From Parasphingorhabdus sp. SCSIO 66989 (GTDB lineage: Bacteria; Pseudomonadota; Alphaproteobacteria; Sphingomonadales; Sphingomonadaceae): DNA of 64,000 nucleotides. The position numbers were made by a program, and so were the translations under genes. Location: contig NZ_CP136594.1 of assembly GCF_032852305.1 (NCBI RefSeq), forward strand, positions 1,091,501 to 1,155,500. The letters are read 5' to 3'. Under the pieces are notes generated by a model. That model had not been told where the DNA came from and made no database searches. It saw only the letters and a program-made list of their open reading frames with translations. This document shows, in pieces, positions 25,051-33,454 of the stretch (positions within the stretch are counted from its first letter, which is position 1; each line of letters starts with the position of its first letter).

Positions 25051-25082
25051 ATGGTTAACCTTGTCCGAGCAAAAATGGTTAA
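25051..25082 (-). promoter_or_regulatory. Two CtrA-like half sites (TTAACCAT)
   Basis: ATGGTTAAC occurs at 25051-25059 and 25075-25083; on the minus strand both read GTTAACCAT. They lie 22-54 bp upstream of the extensin-like gene start. TTAACCAT is the half-site reported for CtrA in alphaproteobacteria. The full TTAA-N7-TTAA form is not present. Confidence 0.4.
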
Positions 25083-25145
25083 CAAAATATGAAATGGTCC
25101 GTTTTCGAACCGCTGCGAGATCAAGCAGTAGCGTATGGAACTGCC

Positions 25146-27368
25146 CTAAATGCCGCGCACCTGCCGCATATAGGGGTCTTTGACATCGACGCCCAGATCA
25201 TTGGTCACCGGCTGCTGCTCACGACCAAGCTGGCTGAAATCCAGTTTCGCCTGAAATTCCATGCCGGTGTGGATGCCCTCGCACCAACGTACCTCGGCAT
25301 CGAGCATCAGCGTTTCGTCAAACATGACGGTTACCACATCACCAGCCTGCAATACCGGGCCGCCATCCATCATGATGCCGTGTTCGGAGATATTGCGCGC
25401 CAGTGCCGGATACTCAAAGCCGTCATGCCAGACTCGGATATTGCGATAGGTGCGGTGCCGCTTTTCGCGGTTGGTGCGGAAACCCTGTGCCTCGACTTTG
25501 CGGCCCTTGCTTTCCAGCAAGGCGCTGGCTTGGTCGCCGGGCATTGGCTTGCCATAGATATAGCCCTGAATATGCGAGCATCCGAGCTGCCGTACCAGAT
25601 CAAGTTCATCCAGCGTTTCGGCACCTTCTGCGGTGGTATCCATCTTCAGCGCATTGGCGAGTGAGACGATCGAGGCGATGATGGCTGAATTCATACTGCC
25701 GCGCTGGGTCGCGCCGCGCACAAAGCTCTGGTCTATCTTGATTTTGTCGAACGGCACTTTTTTGAGATAACCAAGCGCGGAATAGCCGGTGCCGAAATCA
25801 TCAAGCGCCAGACGGACACCAAGGCGCTTGATCCGGTTGAAGGTCTCAATATTGCTTTCGCTTTCATCGAGAAACACGCTTTCAGTAATTTCCAGCTCCA
25901 ACTGGCTGGGCTTCACCTTGTTCGCAGCGAGCGCATTGGTCAGCACCAGCGGCAAATTGCCGGTTGCAAATTGCACCGTAGAGACATTGACTGCGACGCG
26001 GATATCGCTTGGCCATTGCGCCAACTGGGTACAGGCGGAACGAAGAATCCATTCGCCAATCTGCGTGATAAGGCCGGCTTCCTCGGCAATACCGATAAAC
26101 AGCTCCGGGCTGATCATCCCATGCACGGGATGCTTCCAACGCACCAGCGCTTCAAAGCCGCTGATGGTCTCGCTGGCGACATTGATTACAGGTTGGTAGA
26201 CAAGAAACAGCTCGTTGCGATTAAGCGCCTCGCGCAGATCATTTTCCAGCGCTTGCCGCTCGGATGCGCGGCTGTGCATATCGGCTTCATAGAAACGATA
26301 AGCACCGCGCCCGCCATCCTTTGCGGCATAGAGCGCCAGATCGGCATTGCGCACCAATGCGGCGGTGGTGTCCGCTTTTTCATCCGACATGGCAATGCCG
26401 ATGGACGCGCCAATGCGCACTTGCGAGCCGGAAATGGCATAAGGCTGTGACAACCGTTCGATGATCGCATGGGCATAGTGCGCTAGCTCTTCGCGGTTGC
26501 GATATTTGGGCAGCACGACCTGAAACTCGTCACCACCCAGTCGCCCGACCTGGCCATGATTGCCCATCACCTTGACCAATCGCTTGGCCACCTGCTGCAA
26601 CAGTGCGTCACCCACCGGGTGGCCCATAGTATCATTGACCTGCTTGAAGCGGTCGAGGTCCATCTGGAACAGGGCGCAGGATGCGGTCTTGCCCATAGGG
26701 CCGCGCAGGGCCTTTTCGAGTGAGTGATTGATCTCGAGGCGATTGGGCAGGCCGGTCAACGTGTCATAACGCGCCAGCTTCTGAATCTCATTTTGTGACT
26801 CGCGCATCCCCGTCAGATCAGTGCCGCTGCCGCGAAAGCCGCGGAAATTGCCATAGCGATCGATAATCGGGTTCCCCGATATCGACCACCAGCGCTCCTC
26901 ATCAGCAGCCACTTTCAGGGAGAGGTCGCTAAACGCGGTGCGGGATGACAGGTGAAAGCCCAATGTGCGTTCCTCCCGATCATCATCGGGTGTCACATCT
27001 TTGGCAATCAGGTCCTTAATCGGCGTGCCCACCAGTTCATCGGCGCTTTTGGCGATTTTTTCAGCAACCGGCGGAGAGATATAGCTGATATTGCCGTGCC
27101 GGTCGGTTTCCCAGAACCAGCCCAGCCCTTTCTCCTCAAAATCCTTGATAAGATTGACCGCACGAATAGCTTGGGCATTGTCGCGTTTACGGCGAAACCT
27201 CTCGGATATATGGCGACGTTGAATGATCGCAATCACAAGTGTCGCCAGCGCGATATAGCCCGATTGGATGAGTATAGCATTGTCCAGACTGCCGCGCATG
27301 ACCGGCAGAACAGCGGCTGGTATGATCACTATCCAATAGCTGCATATTTCGCTGATCAGTCGTTTCAT
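25146..27368 (-). CDS. Cyclic-di-GMP protein: PAS-GGDEF-EAL-PilZ
   Basis: Membrane-anchored enzyme of 740 residues. Two N-terminal hydrophobic helices (about 11-25 and 33-50) are followed by a PAS domain (about 75-190), a GGDEF domain with an intact RLGGDEF (278-282), an EAL domain with FEALVRW (406-408), ELEITES, LDDFGTGYSALGYL and EGAETLDEL, and a C-terminal PilZ domain with RTNREKRHR (RxxxR) and ARNISEHG (DxSxxG variant). The usual RxxD inhibitory site before GGDEF is missing. Both catalytic domains look competent; the net direction (synthesis or breakdown) cannot be told. The PilZ domain offers a built-in ligand sensor. Single gene. Confidence 0.92.
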   Translation of the reverse strand: MKRLISEICSYWIVIIPAAVLPVMRGSLDNAILIQSGYIALATLVIAIIQRRHISERFRRKRDNAQAIRAVNLIKDFEEKGLGWFWETDRHGNISYISPPVAEKIAKSADELVGTPIKDLIAKDVTPDDDREERTLGFHLSSRTAFSDLSLKVAADEERWWSISGNPIIDRYGNFRGFRGSGTDLTGMRESQNEIQKLARYDTLTGLPNRLEINHSLEKALRGPMGKTASCALFQMDLDRFKQVNDTMGHPVGDALLQQVAKRLVKVMGNHGQVGRLGGDEFQVVLPKYRNREELAHYAHAIIERLSQPYAISGSQVRIGASIGIAMSDEKADTTAALVRNADLALYAAKDGGRGAYRFYEADMHSRASERQALENDLREALNRNELFLVYQPVINVASETISGFEALVRWKHPVHGMISPELFIGIAEEAGLITQIGEWILRSACTQLAQWPSDIRVAVNVSTVQFATGNLPLVLTNALAANKVKPSQLELEITESVFLDESESNIETFNRIKRLGVRLALDDFGTGYSALGYLKKVPFDKIKIDQSFVRGATQRGSMNSAIIASIVSLANALKMDTTAEGAETLDELDLVRQLGCSHIQGYIYGKPMPGDQASALLESKGRKVEAQGFRTNREKRHRTYRNIRVWHDGFEYPALARNISEHGIMMDGGPVLQAGDVVTVMFDETLMLDAEVRWCEGIHTGMEFQAKLDFSQLGREQQPVTNDLGVDVKDPYMRQVRGI

Positions 27369-27547
27369 GCGCTTTATCTTGCCCCGTCGATACTGTGCAC
27401 GCTCCGGGCGGATGGCCGGATTCAGTTTGTTTGAGATTCTGAATGTGGCAATATCTCATTGTAGTGACCAAATGGTTTAGCCGTTGGTAAACTCCTGATA
27501 ACCATGATCTTGTTTGCTTATTCTTTCAGGCGAGCAAATTTCTCTCT

Positions 27548-27632
27548 TGCTCCGGGTGCAGTGCATCCCTAAAGCCGTCGACGGGCCACGCGGTCCCAAC
27601 GCCGCGCGTGCTCTCTGCAAGGAGAGAATATT
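27548..27632 (+). ncRNA. serC leader RNA motif
   Basis: Upstream of serC, the order GCATCCCTAAAGCCGTCGAC, GGGCCACGCGGTCCC (hairpin), CGCGCGTG and CTCTCTGCAAGGAGAG (hairpin holding the ribosome site) matches what I recall of the alphaproteobacterial serC RNA motif. The last stem (CTCTC/GAGAG) covers AGGAG, so it can hide the ribosome site of serC. Confidence 0.7.
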
Positions 27633-28808
27633 ATGAGTAATACTGTACCGGCGGAGCCGACGCTCCGTCCTGAACGTCCGTTTTTTTCGTCCGGACCCAC
27701 TTCCAAATTTCCCGGCTGGTCGCTCGACCTTCTCAAAACTGAATCGCTCGGGCGCTCGCACCGTTCCAAGACCGGTAAGGGAAGGCTGAAATATGCCATT
27801 GACCTGAGCCGCAAAATCCTCGGCATTCCCGATGATTATCTGATCGGCATTTTGCCGGGCTCCGATACAGGCGCGCTGGAATGTGCGATGTGGTCCATGC
27901 TCGGCGCGCGTCCGGCAACGGTCGCCGCATGGGAGAGCTTTGGCAATGTCTGGATTCAGGATGCGGTCAAACAGCTGAAGCTGAAAGAGTTGACCGTCCT
28001 CAACGCCGATTATGGCGAGATTCCCGATCTTACCCAGGTTGATAAGGGCGATGATGTCGTCTTCACCTGGAACGGCACGACATCAGGCGCGAAAATCCCG
28101 AATACTGACTGGATCGCCGATGATCGCGAGGGCGTGACCATAAACGACGCCACCAGCGCTGTGTTTGCCCAGCCGATGGATTGGCCGAAACTCGATGCCA
28201 CCACCTATAGCTGGCAGAAGGTCATGGGATCCGAAGCCGCGCATGGCATGCTGATCCTTTCCCCCCGCGCTATCGAGCGGATCGAGAGCTATGATCCCGA
28301 ATGGCCGCTGCCCAAGCTGTTCCGCCTGAAAAAAGGTGACAAGCTGAACCGCGCGATCTTTGAGGGCGCGACGATCAACACCCCGTCGCTGTTGGCGACC
28401 GAGGATTATATCGCCTCGCTAGAATGGGCAGAATCAATTGGCGGGTTGGATGCACTGCATGCGCGGGCGGATGCCAATGCGCAGCTGGTGTGCGACTGGA
28501 TCGAGGCAACGCCTTGGCTGCGCAATATGGTGGCTGATCCTGCCAAGCGCACCAATACCGGCGTCTGTATGGTGTTTCAGGGCGACTGGTATGACAGTCT
28601 GTCCGAGGAAGACCAGAAAGCGGTGCCGAAGAAGATCGTATCCATGCTCGAAGAGATGCATATCGGCTATGATTTCAACGGCTATCGGGATGCACCGCCA
28701 AGCCTGCGTATCTGGTGCGGTGCGACCGTGGATCATGAGAGCGTCAAACGTCTGCTGCCATGGATCGAATGGGCCTATGCCAAGGTCCAGAGCGAATTTT
28801 CTGCCTAA
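27633..28808 (+). CDS. serC: Phosphoserine aminotransferase
   Basis: PLP enzyme (fold type I) making phosphoserine from 3-phosphohydroxypyruvate and glutamate; also used in pyridoxal synthesis in many bacteria. It is the 391-residue alphaproteobacterial/archaeal-type SerC: FFSSGPTSKFPGW, GSDTGALECAMWSMLG, VVFTWNGTTSGAKIPN, TINDATSAVFAQPMDW, TYSWQKVMGSEAAHG with the PLP-binding Lys, and NTPSLLATEDYI. The ATG is seven bases after AGGAGAG. serA follows on the same strand 124 bases later, separated by a hairpin repeat. Confidence 0.96.
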   Translation: MSNTVPAEPTLRPERPFFSSGPTSKFPGWSLDLLKTESLGRSHRSKTGKGRLKYAIDLSRKILGIPDDYLIGILPGSDTGALECAMWSMLGARPATVAAWESFGNVWIQDAVKQLKLKELTVLNADYGEIPDLTQVDKGDDVVFTWNGTTSGAKIPNTDWIADDREGVTINDATSAVFAQPMDWPKLDATTYSWQKVMGSEAAHGMLILSPRAIERIESYDPEWPLPKLFRLKKGDKLNRAIFEGATINTPSLLATEDYIASLEWAESIGGLDALHARADANAQLVCDWIEATPWLRNMVADPAKRTNTGVCMVFQGDWYDSLSEEDQKAVPKKIVSMLEEMHIGYDFNGYRDAPPSLRIWCGATVDHESVKRLLPWIEWAYAKVQSEFSA

Positions 28809-28820
28809 TTCCCATTATAT

Positions 28821-28910
28821 CGTCATTCCGACGAAGGTCGGAATCTCAGGCGACAATATGCTGTGGTTAAGCCAAGACGCCCGAGATCCTGAAACGCGTT
28901 CAGGATGACG
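28821..28910. repeat. CGTCATTCC / GGATGACG palindromic repeat
   Basis: Each end has its own hairpin: CGTCATTCCGACGAAGGTCGGAATCTC on the left (seen as CATTCCGAC/GTCGGAATC) and GAGATCCTGAA/TTCAGGATGACG on the right. The ends CGTCAT and ATGACG are also inverted copies. It fills most of the serC-serA gap. Confidence 0.75.
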
Positions 28911-28932
28911 AAATCCGAGAAAGGATTTCATC

Positions 28933-30519
28933 ATGCCTAAAGTGCTTATTTCTGACAAAATGAACCCCAAAGCCGCCGATATCTTTCGGGACAATGGCTG
29001 CGAAGTGGATGTTATCACCGGCCAGACTCCGGAAGAATTGAAGGAAATCATCGGCAATTATGACGGCCTTGCGGTGCGTTCTGCCACCAAGGTCACGCCG
29101 GAGATTCTGGAAGCTGCGACCAACCTCAAAGTCATTGGCCGTGCCGGTATCGGTGTCGACAATATCGACATCCCCACTGCTTCGACCAAAGGCGTGGTGG
29201 TGATGAACACGCCATTCGGCAATTCCATCACCACCGCCGAACACGCCATTGCGATGATGTTCGCACTGGCACGCCAACTGCCTCAGGCTGATGCCTCGAC
29301 CCAAGAGGGCAAATGGGAAAAGTCGAAATTTATGGGCGTCGAGCTGACCAGCAAGACCCTCGGCCTGATCGGTGCCGGCAATATCGGCTCAATCGTCGCC
29401 GAGCGTGCTCTCGGCCTCAAGATGAAGGTCATCGCCTATGACCCGTTCCTGACGCCCGAACGTGCGGTGGAACTGGGTATCGAGAAAGTCACGCTTGATG
29501 AACTGCTTGAGCGTGCGGACTTTATCACGCTGCATACGCCACTGACTGACCAGACCCGCGGTATCTTGAACGCCGAGGCGCTGGCCAAGACCAAGAAAGG
29601 TGTGCGGATTATCAACTGCGCGCGCGGTGGCCTGATTGATGAGGCGGCACTTAAAGAGGCGCTGGAATCAGGCCATGTCGCAGGCGCGGCGCTGGATGTG
29701 TTCGCCGAGGAACCGGCCAAGGAAAACCCGCTTTTCGGCACCGAAGGCCTGATCTGCACCCCGCATCTGGGTGCTTCGACCAGCGAGGCGCAGGTCAATG
29801 TGGCGCTGCAGGTGGCCGAGCAGATGGCCGATTATCTGGTCAAGGGCGGCGTTACTAATGCGCTCAACATGCCCAGCTTGTCGGCAGAACAGGCACCGAA
29901 GCTAAAGCCCTATATGGAATTGGCGACAGGCTTGGGTACGCTTGCGGGGCAGTTACTTGGCGATAAGGTGCAGGGTGTCTCGATCGAGGTCGAAGGCGCG
30001 GCGGCCGAGCTCGACCAAAAGCCAATCACAGCCGCTGTTCTTTCGGGCCTGATGCGCGCTTATTCGAGCACCGTCAACATGGTCAACGCGCCGTTCCTCG
30101 CCAAGGATCGCGGGCTCGATGTCCGCGAGGTACGCCATGACCGCGAAGGCGATTATCACACGCTGGTGCGTGTCAGCGTAACTACGGACGAAGGCGTCAA
30201 ATCGGTCGCAGGCACATTGTTTGGCAATGGCCGCCCGCGTCTGGTGGAGATTTTCGGTGTGACGGTAGAGGCCGATCTGACCGGTGATATGCTCTATATC
30301 GTCAACCGCGATGAACCGGGCTTTATCGGACGGCTGGGGACCACATTGGGCGAGGCTAATGTCAATATCGGCACCTTCCACCTCGGCCGCCGCGATGCCG
30401 CGCCGGGTGGCGATGCCGCGCTGTTGCTCTCCATCGATAATCGCGTTGAAGAGCCGGTGCTGTGGAATGTCTGCCAGATTCCGGGCGTGAAAGAGGTCAA
30501 AGCGCTAAGCTTTGGGTGA
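28933..30519 (+). CDS. serA: D-3-phosphoglycerate dehydrogenase
   Basis: First step of serine synthesis. The 528-residue protein is the long form with an extra domain: substrate-binding N-terminus, NAD domain with GLIGAGNIGSIVAERALG (near 146) and catalytic Arg in NCARGGLIDE, Glu in FAEEPAKEN and His in CTPHLGASTSEAQ. An intervening ASB domain (about 320-450) and a C-terminal ACT domain (LYIVNRDEPGFIGRLGTTLG) follow, where serine would bind for feedback control. GAAAGGA precedes the ATG. Paired with serC upstream. Confidence 0.96.
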   Translation: MPKVLISDKMNPKAADIFRDNGCEVDVITGQTPEELKEIIGNYDGLAVRSATKVTPEILEAATNLKVIGRAGIGVDNIDIPTASTKGVVVMNTPFGNSITTAEHAIAMMFALARQLPQADASTQEGKWEKSKFMGVELTSKTLGLIGAGNIGSIVAERALGLKMKVIAYDPFLTPERAVELGIEKVTLDELLERADFITLHTPLTDQTRGILNAEALAKTKKGVRIINCARGGLIDEAALKEALESGHVAGAALDVFAEEPAKENPLFGTEGLICTPHLGASTSEAQVNVALQVAEQMADYLVKGGVTNALNMPSLSAEQAPKLKPYMELATGLGTLAGQLLGDKVQGVSIEVEGAAAELDQKPITAAVLSGLMRAYSSTVNMVNAPFLAKDRGLDVREVRHDREGDYHTLVRVSVTTDEGVKSVAGTLFGNGRPRLVEIFGVTVEADLTGDMLYIVNRDEPGFIGRLGTTLGEANVNIGTFHLGRRDAAPGGDAALLLSIDNRVEEPVLWNVCQIPGVKEVKALSFG

Positions 30520-30532
30520 TGGTGAGTTCATA

Positions 30533-30690
30533 GCCCTCTCCCCTTCAGGGGAGAGGGTTGGGAGAGGGGGCTACCCATTTGGCACTGCTCAAGTGGATAT
30601 CCCCCACCCCGCTGCGACTAACCGCCTTCGCTAAAGCTACGGCGCTAAGTCTCACTGCCCCTCCCCTAAAGGAGGAGGGGAGACAGGTTT
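30533..30690. repeat. CTCCCC-type composite repeat between serA and hisZ
   Basis: AGCCCTCTCCCC TTCA GGGGAGAGGGTTGGGAG at the left is a hairpin. CCCACCCCGCTGCGACTAAC and CGGCGCTAAGTCTCACTGCC follow, and CCCCTCCCCTAAAGGAGGAG closes it. The middle parts equal the sequences on both sides of the IS at 17.5-18.4 kb and show that a natural uninterrupted copy exists with a short insert (TCGCTAAAGCTA). Confidence 0.8.
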
Positions 30691-30733
30691 TGCCGATTGC
30701 TTTTATCGACCGGAGAAAGCTAAGGACCATCAC

Positions 30734-31864
30734 ATGAATCCCGATCTACTCCCCGAGGGCCTGCGCGACAGGTTGATGCCCGATGCCGAGGCCGCGGCGC
30801 TGTTGACGCAGCGCTATCTCGGTGTGCTGGCCTCGCATGGTTATGAGCGGGTTGCCCCGCCGTTGATGGAATATGAGCGCTCGCTGGCTTTCCGCACCGA
30901 TGGCTATGCCAAGGACCGGATGGTCCGCGCAGTTGACCCGCAATCGCTGCGCACATTGGCGCTGCGCTCGGATATGACGGTGCAGATCGGGCGCATCGCC
31001 ACCACCAGACTGGCCGATAAAGCGCGGCCGCTGCGTCTCTCCTATGCCGGACCGGTGATGACGCTGGCTGCCGGGCAGCTTCGCCCCGAGCGTGAGCGAT
31101 TCCAGATCGGTGCGGAGTTGATCGGGCGCGACACCGTTGCGGCAGCGGTGGAGATTGTCAGCCTCGCTGTGGAAGCACTGAAAGCTGTTGGCCTGACCGG
31201 GATTACGGTTGATTTCACCCTGCCTGATCTGGTTCCGACATTAGCCAATAAGGCTTTTCCGCTTGCTGATGAGGCAATGATCGCAGCGGTCGAGCGCGAG
31301 CTGGATACCAAGGATGCCGGTGGCTTAGCCGCTATCGGCGCGGACGCCTATATCCCGCTGCTCTATGCCATGGGTCCACTCGACGAGGCGCTGGCCAAGC
31401 TGAACGCGATTGACGCCGGTGGCGCGCTGGCGAGCCGGATTGAGGCGCTGCGACAAATTGCCGCGCCGCTTGAGGATGATGTGACGCTGATGCTCGACCC
31501 GAGCGAGCGCCATGGCTTTGAATATCAGAGCTGGTTCGGCTTTACCCTTTATGCCGAGGGCTTCCCTTCGGCGGTCGGTCGTGGCGGCACCTATGCCATC
31601 CGCTCACAGGCCAATTCGGTCAGCCATGGCGAGGATGAGGTCGCGACTGGCTTCTCGCTCTATCCTGACCCGCTGGTTGCAGCCGGCATCGGCCACGCGC
31701 AAGCGAAGCGGATATTCCTGCCTTTGGGCTATGAGCCTGCGGCGGCAGCGACGTTACGCGGGGAGGGATGGCGCACCGTCGCTGCGCTGGATGAAAGCGA
31801 TGACGCCCGGGCCCTTGGCTGCGCCTATATATTGGGCACGGATGGCCCGGAGAAAATCGCCTAA
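30734..31864 (+). CDS. hisZ: ATP phosphoribosyltransferase regulatory subunit (HisRS paralogue)
   Basis: HisZ is a histidyl-tRNA synthetase-like protein without aminoacylation ability that activates and senses histidine for the short-form HisG. The 376-residue protein shows class II core motifs: GYERVAPPLMEYE (motif 1 region), LALRSDMTVQIGR (motif 2-like) and a weak motif 3 (VGRGGTYA). Anticodon domain sequence is reduced. hisG is not in the window; hisZ next to purA is a usual arrangement in this order. It ends overlapping by four bases, tail to tail, the small cysteine-rich gene. Confidence 0.88.
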   Translation: MNPDLLPEGLRDRLMPDAEAAALLTQRYLGVLASHGYERVAPPLMEYERSLAFRTDGYAKDRMVRAVDPQSLRTLALRSDMTVQIGRIATTRLADKARPLRLSYAGPVMTLAAGQLRPERERFQIGAELIGRDTVAAAVEIVSLAVEALKAVGLTGITVDFTLPDLVPTLANKAFPLADEAMIAAVERELDTKDAGGLAAIGADAYIPLLYAMGPLDEALAKLNAIDAGGALASRIEALRQIAAPLEDDVTLMLDPSERHGFEYQSWFGFTLYAEGFPSAVGRGGTYAIRSQANSVSHGEDEVATGFSLYPDPLVAAGIGHAQAKRIFLPLGYEPAAAATLRGEGWRTVAALDESDDARALGCAYILGTDGPEKIA

Positions 31865-32124
31865 TCCTGGTCTTCGCGCTGTTGCTGCTGCTCCATGCGC
31901 GCCAGCAACTCATTCTGGCAGTCCACCGACAGGTCTTCAAAATTCTCCTGTATACAGGCACGGACGCCGTCGCGTCCGCTGCCGCGGCACATTTTCATAA
32001 TTTCACCGCGACAGTTTTTGGTGATGCCTTGGCCGCCGCCATTGTTCTGCATCGCATGGGCATTGACCGTGGTGAGGGCCAGCATCACCGCCAGCGCTTT
32101 GGAAATTTGGGGAAGGGGGTTCAT
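31861..32124 (-). CDS. Small secreted cysteine-rich-repeat protein
   Basis: An 87-residue exported protein. Residues 1-25 form a signal peptide ending NAHAM; the mature part has one four-cysteine unit with CRGEIMKMCRG, CIQENFEDLS and CQNELL, as in cysteine-rich repeat (PF00839-type) proteins. A Gln-rich tail follows. The start at 32124 is chosen for AGGACA at good spacing. The same cysteine unit forms the N-terminus of the hydrolase encoded just upstream, so the two are paralogous in this part and probably co-expressed. Function unknown. Confidence 0.72.
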   Translation of the reverse strand: MNPLPQISKALAVMLALTTVNAHAMQNNGGGQGITKNCRGEIMKMCRGSGRDGVRACIQENFEDLSVDCQNELLARMEQQQQREDQD

Positions 32125-32234
32125 TGTGTCTGTCCTTGTCATCATTGCCATCACAAGGTGTGCGACGCAGGCGCCAAGGTAAAGTCGCAGAGTGTCGCAA
32201 TTTGTATTGGCTATAAGCTGCAGTTTGAGAAGCC

Positions 32235-33281
32235 TTACATCCGCTCCAAAAACTGCGAGATCAGGTCATCTGCAATCAGTTGCCCAGTGCCCAGTCGCCG
32301 GTTCAGCTCGCCATGATCAGTGTCCGGCACGGCGGCAAGCTGCACAATTGCTTCAGAAGCTTCCAGTGCATCAGCCAGCGCTTCAGACTGCATCCTAGAG
32401 CGTCTGCGCTCCTCAACATAAAGGATAAGCCAGTTCTTTGCATTGGGGGCGGCGACATGGGTTATCGGTGACAGGGTCTTCTGCCGCTCTCGGTCACTGC
32501 CAAAGGCCTGAACATAAAAGTTCTGCGCCTCTGGTGGCGGGCTCCGCATGATCTCTGGCAGATCATAACCCGCGCCGTCGAGCAGAATAACGCCTTTTAT
32601 CGCGGCGATATCTTTGCCGAGATATTGTGGATCAGTGGCGATCAGCGCCGCGAGATGCGCCCCGGCGCTATGGCCGATCACTATGATCTGGTCGGGATCG
32701 AGATTGAAGTTCTTCGCATTAGCACGCAGTGCGAAAATCGCCTTGCTGATATCCTGCATCTGCTCTTCAACAGTCACTTGCGGCACCAGTTGATAGCCGA
32801 TGGAGGCAAAGGCATAGCCCTGATCATGGAACCATTGCGGCTTTTGCTGCACCCGGCGACGATCGCCCATCGTCCAGCCGCCGCCATGAATAAAGACCAC
32901 CGTCGGCAGCCGTCTGTCCGAGCCATCGGCAGGGATATAGAGGTCAATCGTCTGTCTCGGTTCATTGCCATAAGCGATCTGGCTATCGGGCGCGATAAGC
33001 TGTGGCGCTGGGCCTTCACGCGCTTCCCATTGCGCTATCCGCTCGCGCAGGTCCTGCTGGCATTCTTCGGAGAGTTGCGCATAGTTTTCCTGCAAACACT
33101 GCCGCATCGCCGCTTGGTCCACAGGGCCGCAAAGCCGGAGTATCTCGGCGCGACAGCTATTGTCGCCGCCACGCGCCCGTTCCGAACGCGATTGCATCGC
33201 ATCGGCACCCACGGCAACCAGTGCCAGCAGTGCGGCCATGGCCATAAAGACAGAATTACGCGTGATGGGAGGTGACCGCAT
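32235..33281 (-). CDS. Secreted alpha/beta hydrolase with N-terminal cysteine-rich repeat
   Basis: Exported esterase-type hydrolase (hormone-sensitive lipase / BD-FAE group). A signal peptide (MAALLALVAVGADA) leads to a four-cysteine unit (CRAEILRLCGP, CLQENYAQLSEECQQDL), then the catalytic domain: FIHGGGWTMGD (oxyanion), VIGHSAGAHLAAL (nucleophile Ser), AVPDTDHGELN (catalytic His) and an Asp near YVEERRR or VPDTD. The start at 33281 is one of two candidates; 33317 would add 12 residues. It is followed after 110 bases by the stand-alone cysteine-rich gene on the same strand. The fusion is uncommon; the partner or target is unknown. Confidence 0.8.
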   Translation of the reverse strand: MRSPPITRNSVFMAMAALLALVAVGADAMQSRSERARGGDNSCRAEILRLCGPVDQAAMRQCLQENYAQLSEECQQDLRERIAQWEAREGPAPQLIAPDSQIAYGNEPRQTIDLYIPADGSDRRLPTVVFIHGGGWTMGDRRRVQQKPQWFHDQGYAFASIGYQLVPQVTVEEQMQDISKAIFALRANAKNFNLDPDQIIVIGHSAGAHLAALIATDPQYLGKDIAAIKGVILLDGAGYDLPEIMRSPPPEAQNFYVQAFGSDRERQKTLSPITHVAAPNAKNWLILYVEERRRSRMQSEALADALEASEAIVQLAAVPDTDHGELNRRLGTGQLIADDLISQFLERM

Positions 33282-33454
33282 GATTGCTATATAGGCAGAT
33301 TGCCGGTGCATAGGCACGGATTAAAACAGGCTTTTGTTGCGCTTGTCCGTCCTGATGCCTTGCGCTGTTACAGATAGCAAAAAACCATACTGGACCTTGT
33401 CCCTTACGCAGCGTAGGAACGCGCGGTTTGTGGCGTGTGTGCAAAGGATAGCAA

